DNA of 64,000 nt from Climacium dendroides (Eukaryota; Streptophyta; Bryopsida; Hypnales; Climaciaceae): NCBI GenBank assembly GCA_950106755.1, contig OX467082.1:25296001-25360000 (forward strand). Direction: 5' to 3'. A program made the position numbers and the translations under genes. Position 1 is the first letter of the stretch. Every line of letters starts with the position of its first letter. Under the pieces are notes generated by a model. That model had not been told where the DNA came from. It worked only from the letters and a program-made list of their open reading frames with translations, and ran no database searches. This document shows positions 36,930 through 47,940 of the stretch, one piece after another.

Positions 36930-39522
36930 CTAAAAGTGTAAGCATGGTATATTAAAAAAATATATCAAATCTTGATGCAAGTCTAAATACATAATACATT
37001 TTGTCAATATCACTTTCATCATTGTTTCTAGCAACACTATATCATTACACTCAAAGAACTTCTCCTAACCTTCAAAAAATGTTTCAACAATGTATTGTAG
37101 CTATTTTTTTTGATAAGTGAAACTACAATGTATATGTCTTTTACACCATACAACTTTCTAAATAAGTATGTCAGAGGAGGCCAAGTAATGAAGTAAATGT
37201 ACATTAAGACTCCACATTTCCACTTCCCAAAGAAATGAATTAGTAAGCACATATTTCAATTTAGGCTATCCAAAGGTGATGGTTTCCCACAATTGGATGA
37301 TCTGTGGACGGATGGTTTGTGATGGTTTGGGGTGGCACACCTTATAAGGTAGCTATACAGACCGTTAGTGGTTAGAAGATATCTCTATCGAGGGGGGGGG
37401 CATGCCATGGGAATCTCTACCGGTGTGAACGGAGCAGAAAATCAATCCTTCACAGGTGCTCTACTACACCTTTTTTTTTTTTTTTTAAGAACTTCCATTC
37501 AATTTCCTGTGATGCTTCTGGAATCGGATGAATTCCCAAGTTGAGCAGTATCTCTTCTTCACCAATTTGCGCACTCCATGTATCTCGCCTTACAATCTAA
37601 ATGAGTTAACATTTTAGTAGTACACATTGCTTGAGGTTGTTGCTTGAGGTTGCTCTACTGATGCTCTGAGATTGGTGGACTATAGCATGAGATGCCGTTG
37701 TGGGACTAGAGCCAGGGTTGGATGCATTGCATTGTAGTTAGTTTAGGGTTGTAGTTTAGGGTTGTAGTTTAGGGTTGTTTGCAAAGATTTGTTAAGAATC
37801 GATTTGGATTGATAACTTAGTTTGGTTTTGAAGGTTTGGTACTGGTTCTCCTCAGTGTTGGAGAGTTTTTTTGTGCAGGAGCAACATCTGGGATTGGCAA
37901 AAAGTGTGTGAGGGATTTGGTGGGTATGTGTTGTAGCACAAGAAAGTAAAATCCTACCATTAGACGTTCTAACGTGTTTAAAACGCCTTTAAAATGACTC
38001 GTGTATCATTCCCACAGAGATCAAGTTGATATTTTCAAAGTGATGACTGGAACAGGATGCGGAAATTTCCACAACCACAAGTGAACCGGATTCTAGGACG
38101 GAAATCTTAAAATACCTACGTGAGTACTTTCCATCCGGTTGGACTAATCTACAGTAGTCCTAATCCGCACAATAACAACAGGGAAATGCCTAAATACTAC
38201 TACACTCCCTCCCCACAAATAAGACACTGATCCTAGGATACAGAACCGGAAACTAGTTCCACTTCTGTTTCCTCAAACATAGTAACCGGGGTAGAAGTTT
38301 AGCCTCTCTCGCAGAGGGTTCCGCATGTTGGCATTCTGGAAGGTTGCGTGAATTCCTACCCTTCGAGGATTATAGTGAAAGAAGTTCCACTAAAAGAGAA
38401 AAAAACCCAATAAAAGACAAAAATAAAATAGGACTTTAGTTTCTCCTCACAACTAACCCAGAAGCTAATCTAGACTAGCAGGTCACTCAAGAAACCCCTA
38501 CATCCCCCACGTTACTACAATGACAGACTTCCCTGACCTAAGTCCCTAAAAGGAGATGCTACTCCCGGAAACCAGATACAAGAAACATCCGGGGACCACT
38601 TATCTTCTCCCAACCTGCAATGGTAGCTACCCGCACGAAGCAATGTGGGCCAACATCACCGGCATACCAACACCCAGTTTAGGATCAAACCCAACCAAGT
38701 GAAGTGGAAATCTTCGCCTTACTTGCAATGGAACATGAAAATAACACAAGTGTCACTATCCCCTACACCAACAAACTCAGCCAAACCCAATTCCAAGGGC
38801 AGGATCCGGTCACTAGATAACTAGGCGACCCCAACTATTCACTCACCACCCACTTCCGGTTGTAGTAGGACCTCATCAAAACTTCGATTGGCATACCTCT
38901 ATCTCCTACAGACCGCACCCAATCTAGGAGTGGCTATCCTATACAGAAGTCTCCAAGTGATGGCAATTAGCTGAACTTCACTCTTACTATACATAGCATT
39001 CTAACCAACTCACTTCAATTCCCGGAAATCGGATTCAGACGAAGTTTGGAGACTACTCAAGTTTCCTTCTTCCACCTGTAAAACTACAACTACCCGCATG
39101 AAGCAATGGTTCTAGCATCACTGGCATACCAACACTCAATCAGGAATCAAACCCAACCAAATGGAGTGGAAATTTGAGATTTGCTTGCAAGGATGAAAAA
39201 TGGAAGACAAGAATAAAAACTATCCCGGGTTGAACTTGCTTCAACCCTTCCTAAATACTAACAAAATTGAGAACCCAAAAGGTTCCAAGGAAATCCTAAC
39301 TAGAGATCAAAGAATGACATGCGTCATTCCCCAATCCCTAAATCTCAACGTTGACTTCCTAACAGCCAGCCGCTTCCTCAAAAAGCGGATCTCAGATCCT
39401 AAAAATCCAGATCCGGTTGACTAGGTTCATCTGAACCAAAAGTAATTTACAAGTGGCTTTCAAAGTCCCAATCTTAAGTTGCCACCTAACTTTCTATAAC
39501 TTTCTCTACAAATCCTCTACCT

Positions 39523-41699
39523 ACTTCTTCTTAGGCCGCTTGGATGGCGTTGGTGCTGGCTTGGCGGCAAGGTTGTCATAGTGGGCGGACATCCAATTTG
39601 CCCGTCTGTCCGATTCACCCGTCCGATTCGCCCGATAGGGCGTGGACGCTATAGTCGGGGCGCGGACGGGATCGTCAGGGCGTGGACGGGATCGTTAGGG
39701 CATGGACGAGATCGTAAGGGCGCGGACGTTAGGATGCGGACGGGATCGTTAGGGCGCGGTCAGGGCGCGGACGGGATCGTCAAGGTGCAAAACCCTCAAA
39801 ATTAAAGCCGTCCGGACTGTCCGTCCGTCCGGTCTGGTTCACCTGTCCGTCCGGTCCGATTCGCCCGTTATGACAACCAGGCTTGGCAGTGCCTTTCCTT
39901 GTTGGCTACTGTCTACTTCCAGAGGGCTTATTTTCTTTAGTAATTTTCCCCTTTGGAAGAGTTGGAGATTTACCTTTCCCCTTTTCCCGCACAGGTTCCG
40001 GTTCCGGTTCCGATTCTTCTTCTTCCTCCTCTTGATCCTCGGATTCCTCCCCTGATGTTGATTGATTCTCCTCCTTCTCTGTTGTTTCTGGCGACTCCTC
40101 CTCCTCTGATCCAATCTCAATTAGTGGTGACGACTTCCTTCTTTGTTTTGTTGTTGACTTCCGCTTGGTTGAAGTTGGCTGCGGTGACTGACCGGAAAGT
40201 ATGTTCTGTAGAGTTCACAGGTCTGATTCCACTGTTTTACTCTGGCTGTGGGTTTGGGATCCGGATGACAACTTTTTTCCTGTCTCCGCTTCAATCTTCA
40301 ACTTGGAAGAAAGGGTGGGCGTGGACTTCTCTTCCGTGCTCTCCTTCGACTTCCGGTCAGCTGACCTCCTCTTCGGCGTGGCCTTACTAGGTGTCTCTTC
40401 CTTCGCTTTAACCTTGAGCTTTGCCGGTTCCGAGAACAGACCGGAATTCTCCATGAGCTCTCTCATCTCAAATAAAGTACGCTCCATCTTCTCATGATAG
40501 GACACCAAGACTAAAACAATCTTTGGTCCCATCTGAGATCCCTCCTTAAGTACCCCGGCTTCAAAAAGTTTGGCTTTGTTAATAACCTCACCCGGGTTTC
40601 CAATGAATACTTGGATTTGCTTAAGGTTTTTCCTTGTCTCATCTGAAAGTTGCTTACTCTCACTCTCAGATCTCTTCTCTAACTCCACTTGCAAATCTTT
40701 GACTTGACCGGCTAGCTATCCGGTTTTCTAACTTTTGGGTCACCTCCTTATCACTTGACATTCTCTCCCAGATGACCTTAAGTTCATCTATGATAGACCC
40801 AAGAGGGCTAAATGCTTTTCCCCACACTGGATCCTTACTGGTTTCCGCTCTAGCTAATTCCTATCCTTTCCCTTTGGGAACCTCATGATCCTCTTCCGGT
40901 TCTGACTCACCTACAAATGCTTCCCTCGTTCCTTCCGGTTCCGGTTCCGGACTAATATTGAATTGTAACATCACATCTACAGACTTGTATAGAGTAACCT
41001 CATTTCCTCTCAATAACTCGTTATGCTCATAGAAGTGGAAGAGAAAGGGAGAGAGACCTAAGGGTTTGGACTTGCCAACTACCAAGACCATCTTGGTCAC
41101 TACTTCTTTTATCACTAAGCCCCAACTCACTTTCCTCTCTCCGGTCAATGCGCCAAAGATCGTATTGGCAATGCTAATGGTAACCCGAGTAGGACGCTCA
41201 GGATTCAAGATTGGAATTAGGAACTCCAGAATCCTCCTCTCTCTCAAGTTGATACAATCAGTCACCGGATAACCATCCTTGGGTTGCAGAACTTACCAAC
41301 AGCAAACTTCTCTGTCCTTCCGGCCATGCCATCTCCCTTCTCCAGAAAGTCATACACTGCTGCCCACATCTTGGCAGTCCATCCGGTTGGTAGCGTGCGG
41401 ATTGTCTTATGCCACTCCGTCGTCTGAACTATAAGTAGCTCTCCTACCATCTCCTCGTTCTTCAAGCTCCAAGGTTTCTTCAAAAAGCCCTCAGATCCCA
41501 ACTGCATCAAGTCCTCTTTCAAGAGTGCCTTCTCCTTTTGATCCTTGGGCAATCTTGGTGTCACCGACCGGAGTGTGACTGAAGGTACATCCTCACTTGC
41601 CTTGACCTTCACCATGGTACTCAAACTACTTGGAATGGTTTCTAAACTCTCAAGTCCCTCGTCTCTAAACAACTCTTTCACTCCACGCTCCCTATCCAA
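39523..41699 (-). pseudogene. decayed gag-like or transposon-associated protein, Lys/Pro-rich C terminus
   Basis: The minus strand carries successive open segments that continue one another across single frame changes and stops. These are 41262-41699 (TTEWHKTIRTLPTGWTAKMW), 40861-41265 (RRILEFLIPILNPERPTRVT, ISIANTIFGALTGERKVSWG), a break at a TAG near 40861, and 40215-40694 (helical, QVELEKRSESESKQLSDETR). A basic, proline-containing tail follows and reaches a stop near 39523 (PTPSKRPKKK). A frame change lies near 41275. The tail is further interrupted by MITE copy 2 (39568-39881). The mid-part vaguely recalls plant retroelement gag or 'putative plant transposon protein' sequences, but I cannot assign a family with confidence. 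No polymerase, integrase or protease was seen. Confidence 0.5.
39568..39881 (-). mobile_element. hAT-like MITE with minisatellite, copy 2 (inverted)
   Basis: Same family as copy 1 but in reverse orientation: it starts CAAGGTTGTCATAGTGGGCG and ends GTTATGACAACCAGG. Flanking 8-bp duplications CTTGGCGG (39560-39567) and CTTGGCAG (39882-39889) differ by one base. It carries six to seven minisatellite units plus partial ones. Removal of the element and one duplication would rejoin the surrounding minus-strand reading frame. Confidence 0.88.
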
Positions 41700-42589
41700 G
41701 GAAAAAGACAGTCTAATCTCCGCTCAACAGGAACCGGAATTTGAAACTCACTCCTCCTTGCTCCAGCGCCATAGCCACTTGAAAACACTTACAAAACAGT
41801 AGAGAACACTCAGTTGAGAAAGATGGAATGAGAAGGTTGCAACCAGACCCCTTTCCTTTCCGTTGCTCCGTCGGGTTTCCCTACCGTTGGATTTGATTGT
41901 TCCCCTCCAAGTGGAAATAGTTTCTGTTCTAACGGCTCTCCGATTTCCCTGGTAGTGACCATTAGCTCCCGGTTTCGACTTCCGATACCAGTCTAACCGT
42001 ATCCGGTTATCTAGGAATCCGACTTGGGATTTCCTTTTGGTAACCGGTTTCCGGTTTAAGACAGAAACTCTAAAGATCCATCTTAACCATTTTATCTCAT
42101 TTAAGAGATTCTAATCCATAAATCTAATAAACTCTCAACTTTTACCATAAAAAAAAAAAAAAATTGCAAATGAAATGTCTTTAACCTAATTCTATTACAA
42201 AGTAATAGAATTTGGAATTCCAAGTCGCCATAGTATGAAAGGTTTGATGAATATTGAGTTTAATTTTCTTTGTGGATGGTGGATGTTGTGTAGGTCCTAC
42301 AAATTGGTTACAAACTGCGAGAAGGAAGTGACACTTTGCGTGGACTCACGTGAACTCTTGGGTGCTCATCCCCATCTTTGTCTAAATTCTGTAAGTGTGA
42401 ATTTTCTTTAGTTGTCAAGTTCCCAATACATGGGTTCACAGCAATTCTTGGGTGCTCATCTTTATCTCTTTTTAAACCCTAAATTATATAGTTTTGACCC
42501 TAAATTATAACTATCCTGAGTTGTTTTATTAGAGATGGCGTAGTTTAGTAGCTATCTAGTAGGATCGTTGAGTATCACCACACTGCAGG

Positions 42590-43553
42590 TGATAAACGGT
42601 CTGTTTCTCAACTTGTTGGACATTCCCTACAGTGGGAGAAGGTTAGCAAAGCAAAAGGGAACATTAATTTCTATGAGCAAATTCGTCCTGCAAATGTTGA
42701 CATAACAAAGGATCATGTCCTAATTTACCCCACAGCAACATTGGTGGAAGATTGTCAGATTCCAGGGATTGTGGAGAAGGCGTCCAATTGGGATTCTTTG
42801 ACAAAGGATGTTCCTAGATTTACCATCGCTATGCACAGGGTGACAAAATTAATGAACAAGACCGGTTGCCTGGTTGTCATAACGGGCGAATCGGACCAGA
42901 CGGACAGGCGAACCGGACGGGCAAACCGGACTGGACGGACAGTCCGGACGGCTTTAATTTTGAGAGTTTTGCACCTTGACGATCCCGTCCGCGCCCTTAC
43001 GATACCGTCCATGCCCTGACAATCCTATCCACGCCCTGACGATCCCGTCCGCGCCCTGACGATCCCGTCCACGCCTTGGCGATCCCATCCACGCCCTGAC
43101 GATCCCGTCCGCGCCCCGACTACAGCGTCCACGCCCTGTCGGGCAAATCGGACGAACGAGCAAGCCGGACATCCGGGCGAACCGGACGTCCGCCCACTAT
43201 GACAACCTTGATCGGTTGGTATTTAACAGACACATTAAATGACCTTTTGCAAGCGAAAGGTTTAGGAATGGTAAATAATGTGGGTGAAGCGATTAGTAAG
43301 GCAACCAACAAGTTCACACCGAAGAAACAAAAGGAGGTTTTAAAGGTGGTGTTAAAAGTTTTATTTCAACCTTTTGTAGACCAGGAACAAACCGGTTCAC
43401 TTGCCATGACCGAGTGGCATAATTGTTTGTCGTGCTTGAACAAACGCAATGCCATTTGTCATCCATTGGGTTTATATTCTAAGCACATTGATGTTTCTAA
43501 TTTGAATGAGTTGAGGGTTGATGTTGAAGAGAACGCAGACTACCAAAATATGT
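42590..43553 (+). pseudogene. unknown open region of the LTR element, broken by MITE copy 3
   Basis: An open frame with LVGHSLQWEKVSKAKGNINF and VPRFTIAMHRVTKLMNKTG runs to 42868. After the MITE and its duplication, an open frame in the matching phase continues (NDLLQAKGLGMVNNVGEA; SLAMTEWHNCLSCLNKRNAI) to a stop at 43551-43553. The interruption is explained entirely by the MITE, so the frame was open until that insertion. I do not recognise the protein. Confidence 0.5.
42869..43210 (+). mobile_element. hAT-like MITE with minisatellite, copy 3
   Basis: Starts CCTGGTTGTCATAACGGGCG and ends CTATGACAACCTTG. Flanked by ACCGGTTG (42861-42868) and ATCGGTTG (43211-43218), an 8-bp duplication with one mismatch. 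Carries eight 20-bp minisatellite units between about 42978 and 43140. Inserted into the open region of the LTR element. Confidence 0.9.
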
Positions 43554-43712
43554 GACATGCAGCTTTGGTGATGGTCAAGGTTGGAGAAAAGATGCTTGCA
43601 GACGGTAGTGCCTGGTGATGATGGGTTCAAGATTTAGGATGTGTTACAAACCATGTCTCGTGAGAGAGACATTATCTTGACTTTTCTTGTCGAGGAGTTT
43701 AAAATTGTGAAG

Positions 43713-44048
43713 CCTGGTTGTCATAACGGGCGAATCGGACCGGACGGACAGGCGAACCGGACGAGCAAACTGGACCGGACGGACAGACGGTCCGGACGGC
43801 TTTAATTTTGAGAGTTTTGCACCTTGACGATCCCGTCCACGCCCTGACCACGCCCTAACAATCCCGTCCGTGCCCTTACGATCCCGTCCATGCCCTGACG
43901 ATCCCGTCCGCGCCCTGACGATCCCGTCCACGCCTTGACCATCCCGTCCACGCCCTGACGATCCCGTCCGCGCCCCGACTACAGTGTCCACGCCCTATCG
44001 GGCAAATCGGACAGGTGAACCAGACGTCCGCCCACTATGACAACCTTG
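43713..44048 (+). mobile_element. hAT-like MITE with minisatellite, copy 4
   Basis: Starts CCTGGTTGTCATAACGGGCG and ends ATGACAACCTTG. Exact 8-bp duplications TTGTGAAG flank it (43705-43712 and 44049-44056). Has eight full and one 11-base partial minisatellite unit. Same orientation as copy 3, 0.5 kb away in the same LTR element. Confidence 0.92.
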
Positions 44049-44483
44049 TTGTGAAGATCTGGAGAAATTGGCTGCCAAGACTCAATCCTAAGTATAGTTG
44101 TTTCATGAAATTTATGTGAAGCATATTTTTAGCTCACCCCTGAAATGAGACAATTCATTCAGAATTTGTAAACACCACTGTAGACATGTGAGATTAAGTC
44201 CACATCAATTTGTATTTGCGCTCGAGTTTGTAACATTGTGAGATTGCAATCCTCTTTTGGGGGGTCTAAAATAGTCGTCAAGAACGGGTAGTCTTTAGTC
44301 TGTCTTGGATCCCAAGCTAATTGGAGCGTTGCTACTCACCGACCGTAGGGTTTCGTGATTTTCACGGTTGGATGGAAAAGACTACGATTTTGGTGAGGGC
44401 TGATTGCTTTGGCGGCTAATAGGCGAGGTTTAGCAAGTCAAGTGAGGTTGGCTGAGGGCTTCTTTCGGGGGGAGAGAGCACCA

Positions 44484-45370
44484 TGATCTGTGGACAGATG
44501 GTTTGTGATGGTTTGGGGTGGCACACTTTATAAGGTAGCTATACAGACCGTTAGTGGTTAGAAGATATCTCTATCGAGGGGGGGCATGCCACAGGAATCT
44601 CCACCGATGTGAACGGAGCAGAAAATCAATCCTTCACAGGTACTCTACTACACCTCTTTTTTTTTCTTTTTAAGAACTTCCATTCAATTTCTTGTGATGC
44701 TTCTGGAATCGGATGAATTCCCAAGTTGAGCAGTATCTCTTCTTCACCAATTTGCGCACTCCATGTCTCTTGCTTTACAATCTAAATGAGTTAACATTTT
44801 AGTAGTACACATTGCTTGAGGTTGTTGCTTGAGGTTGCTCTGCTGATGCTCTAAGATTGGTGGACTATAGCGTGAGATGCCGTTGTGGGACTAGAGCCAG
44901 GGTTGGATGCATTGCATTGTAGTTAGTTTAGGGCTGTAGTTTAGGGTTGTTTGCAAAGATTTGTTAAGAATCGATTTAGATTGATAACTTAGTTTGGTTT
45001 TGAAGGTTTGGTATTGGTTCTCCTCAATGTTGGAGAGTTTTTTTGTGCAGGAGCAACATGTGGGATTGGCAAAGAGTGTGCAAAGGATTTGGTGTGTATG
45101 AAAGGTTTGATGAATTTCGAGTTTAATTTTCTTTGTGGATGGTGGATGGTGGATGATGTGTAGGTTTTACAAATTGGTTACAACCTACGAGAAGGAAGTG
45201 ACACTTTATGTGGACTCACGTGAACTCTTAGGTGCTCATCCCCATCTTTGTCTAAATCTTGTAAGTGTGAATTCTCTTTAGTTGTCAAGTTCCCAATACA
45301 TGGGTTCACAACAATTCTTGGGTGCTCATCTTTATCTCTTTTTAAACCCTAAATTATATAGTTTTGACCC
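44484..45370 (+). mobile_element. right LTR of the LTR element
   Basis: About 887 bases matching the two-part left LTR, starting TGATCTGTGGACAG and ending TATAGTTTTGACCC. It is uninterrupted and thus shows what the left LTR looked like before the 4.3-kb insertion. Differences from the left LTR are scattered substitutions and one missing GTAGTTTAGGGTT unit. Confidence 0.88.
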
Positions 45371-45671
45371 ACCTGTCATATTATTCACATGGGCAAGAAT
45401 GACTATCTAAATTCAGATGTTACAAACTTAAGTTTGAAAGTGTTTTGAATGATATGTTTAATTTTTAAGCCCTTCAAAGTCCATATTTGAGATGATGAAT
45501 ATAGCACTTTAAGACAATGTTTTATTTAGTCAAATAATTTCTCCTTCATTCAAAAGGATGCTTGAATCTTTAAAAAAAAACTTTATTTAAAAACCAATTT
45601 GATGAAACTCTAACATAAATAGCATTCTTGCATAGGAGGCAACCCATTCCTAATTACCCTTCTATTTTGAT

Positions 45672-45991
45672 GGGGAATTTTGTTAAAATGGCAGTATTCC
45701 ATGTGCCATTTTCAGACCGCTTACTCTAAATTGTAAAAGTGACATCTAGGATAGGTATAGTTTTTATGAGTCTTGAACTTTTATAGATTTAAGAAATCTA
45801 AGACTACTATAGATTTCAGACCGCATAATCTGAATTATAAAAGTGACATTTTTTCACAGGTATAGATTTCAAACATTTAAGAACGGTATAGATTTAAGAC
45901 ATCTATGACATTTGTACACTTCAAACCGCCCCACTCTAAACTGTCAAAACTACCAAAGTAGAGGAATTTCACCATTTTAATAAAATTGCCC
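45672..45991. mobile_element. possible 320-bp MITE with imperfect terminal repeats
   Basis: Left end GGGGAATTTTGTTAAAATGG and right end (read inward) GGGCAATTTTATTAAAATGG form imperfect inverted repeats of about 20 bases. The interior repeats the words CAGACCGC, TCTRAATTRTAAAAGTGACAT and GGTATAGATTT. Flanking ATTTTG-type words hint at a target duplication but do not match fully. Confidence 0.6.
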
Positions 45992-46363
45992 ATTTTGGCA
46001 ATGTAGGCTACTCTCTTTCCGTGAAGGAAGAGATGACCCGTGATAAATTATGGCATAGTTTCCAATACAATTGTGATGCACTGGCACATTATGATTGGCT
46101 ATAAGACTCTCAATATTACAACCAACCTTGGGTAGATTTTCCAACTAGCCTTTGGTTGGAAACAAGGTCTATATGACTAATATGGGTAGAACAAAATCTG
46201 CAGCTAAAAAATTCATAGTAATTATGTTTTGATGAATTAAAATCTGGAAAATTATTGAAATCATCTTAACTCTATTTCCGCACACACGAAAATTTCCCCA
46301 CTGAAGAAACCCACCCTGCAAGTATGTGTATCTGCTTAAGTCAGGAATGGGTTCAGAAATGGG

Positions 46364-46500
46364 TTGCCTCCGTATAAGAAAAAATTAAAGGATTTGAGCA
46401 GTCAAGGTTTCTTATCAGGAAACAAAGTGCATGACATCATGCATTTTCCAGACTACCTTACAGCATGTCCTGAGTCCCAAGTGAAAGCTGCCATGCATGT
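46364..46500 (+). pseudogene. possible isolated exon, unknown gene
   Basis: An open segment encoding PYKKKLKDLSSQGFLSGNKV, then HDIMHFPDYLTACPESQVK, ends at a good donor (GCATGCAT|GTGAGT near 46499). No partner exons were recognised nearby and the family is unknown, so it may be a gene remnant or chance. Confidence 0.25.
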
Positions 46501-46555
46501 GAGTCCTACAAATCAGTCTCACACTTCAAAGTTCATTGACTTCAGGTTCAAATAA

Positions 46556-47940
46556 TTTAATGTCATTCAAACTAACTTACTGCACACCCAAAGTCTAGAA
46601 AAAGGCAACACAAGTACACTGTATCAGGTAAGAGCAACTGCTCAAAGCTCAGACTTCCAAACACAAGAATTCAACAATCAACTTTTCCTAGCAGAGTCCA
46701 ACTTGGAGACAATCAGTAACGAGTCATGCCAGGACCATCATATATATAATTTCATATCCATAGCATTTCAAGCTTGGGATTGAATAAATAATCTGCTGAA
46801 CAGGAGCAAACAGATCATGCCTCCACAGTGGAATTAAAGAGTCTCAGCCTTCAGTGGCACAAAATTCATCATTTGGCGCTCTAAATCTGTGCTATTATAT
46901 GATGCTAGGTACGGTAATATCTTCAATGATCAGTAGAGAACAAAATGCATCTGAACAATCATTCAAAAGTTCTGGTGCTTCTAATTAATTAAATAGGTGC
47001 CCATACTGTATATCATGTACCGGGTGACCATGGACTACTGAACTAAACATCTGAAGCTCCACTGCAGGCATAGCTTGTGCTACCATACCCATTTCATTTG
47101 TAGCTAACAAAATAACAACTGTTATCATGCAAAATTTGCTGGAATTCATAACATCAACCAAGCTCTTGGAGCCACTTTGAGAAGTAAAAAGCCAAAGAAA
47201 AAAAACAATTGACTTCCACGTGTCACGGAGAGTAAAAAGCATCATATTCATTAAAAGTCATGGAAAAAAATTCAAGAAACTGGCACACTGCTGGCCCGTT
47301 TCTAGCTAGCCACCGGCATGGAACCTCAAATCTACACCTATTGTTGTTTTGAGAGCCTTGGAAGTTGCAGTTATATGGTGCTCTGAAACATGCCATTTTA
47401 ATGAATATGAACATAAAACTAAATCCCAACACTCACTCGATCAGGCTCTTCATTCCTGCGCCGTAAGTGTAAAACCTGTACTGCAGCAGTGCCTCCCTAC
47501 AGTTCCAAGACTTCCATTCTTCTCAAAACTTCTGAGTCATAGTAAAGGTCTTGATGGGACACTTTTAATTTTGACTTCGTGAAGTTTTGCCAAGAATGTA
47601 ATCTAGACTAGACTGCACTCAGGGGCACTGACTACTCTCACATCTATTTTTTCATTAATTAATTAATTTAGTGACAATAATTGAATTCAGCACCCACCTA
47701 GCTAGTCACCTACTTGTGTCTGTCGATTTGTCTGACTGTCTGTCTGCAATTGCGTACTAATTCAACCACCTGTCAGTTACTTTGCAAAGAATGAGACTAC
47801 TAACGACGTTCAATGATTTTCCATTTGATCGAAAGTGTAAAATAATGTTAACCTGATACTATATGCCGGTAGTGAGCATATATTTGTGGCCGGGACGGGG
47901 TCCGTTAAATATGAACTTGGATCGATGCATGGTTGCAAGT
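46556..47940. other. no gene recognised; 3' flank of the GRAS gene
   Basis: Ordinary intermediate-GC sequence with short shadow frames only. It follows the stop codon of the minus-strand GRAS gene, so it includes that gene's 3' untranslated region and terminator. Confidence 0.4.

Larger units (their letters stand above)
37929..42232 (-). mobile_element. 4.3-kb insertion inside the left LTR, 5-bp target duplication
   Basis: The right LTR reads straight through the word GTGTGTATGAAAGG, whereas the left LTR is broken at GTATG, with GTATG present on both sides (37924-37928 and 42233-42237). The insertion starts TGTTGTAGCACAAG and ends AAGTCGCCATA. No LTRs or terminal inverted repeats were recognised within it, so class is open. 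It holds a decayed lysine-rich coding region on the minus strand and, inside that, MITE copy 2. Two partly duplicated passages (about 38630-38735 and 39090-39195, sharing GAAGCAATG and CATACCAACACYCA) lie in its 3' half. Confidence 0.75.
37298..42500 (+). mobile_element. left LTR of a small LTR element, split by a 4.3-kb insertion
   Basis: The segments 37298-37928 and 42238-42500 together match 44484-45370 end to end at high identity. The left LTR (about 894 bases without the insertion) starts TGATCTGTGGAC and ends near TATAGTTTTGACCC. Landmarks include GGGGTGGCACAC, three copies of GTAGTTTAGGGTT (two in the right LTR) and GTGGACTCACGTGAACTCTT. The end lacks a canonical CA and no target duplication was found, so boundaries may be off by a few bases. 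Confidence 0.85.
42501..44483 (+). mobile_element. internal region of the LTR element
   Basis: Lies between the two LTRs; about 1.3 kb once two MITEs are removed. It holds one interrupted open region and no reverse transcriptase, integrase or RNase H. A purine-rich run (GGGGGGAGAGAGCACCA, ending at 44483) directly precedes the right LTR, as expected of a polypurine tract. No tRNA-primer site was recognised after the left LTR. This suggests a non-autonomous element. Confidence 0.7.

Noticed and set aside
37736..37780. TTTAGGG-like words suggesting a telomeric tract
   Set aside because: They are three copies of the 13-base unit GTAGTTTAGGGTT within an LTR, with two in the other LTR; not a telomere array.
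42978..43140. Regular 20-bp repeats that could look like a CRISPR array
   Set aside because: The units are contiguous with no unique spacers, inside a MITE in a plant nuclear genome.
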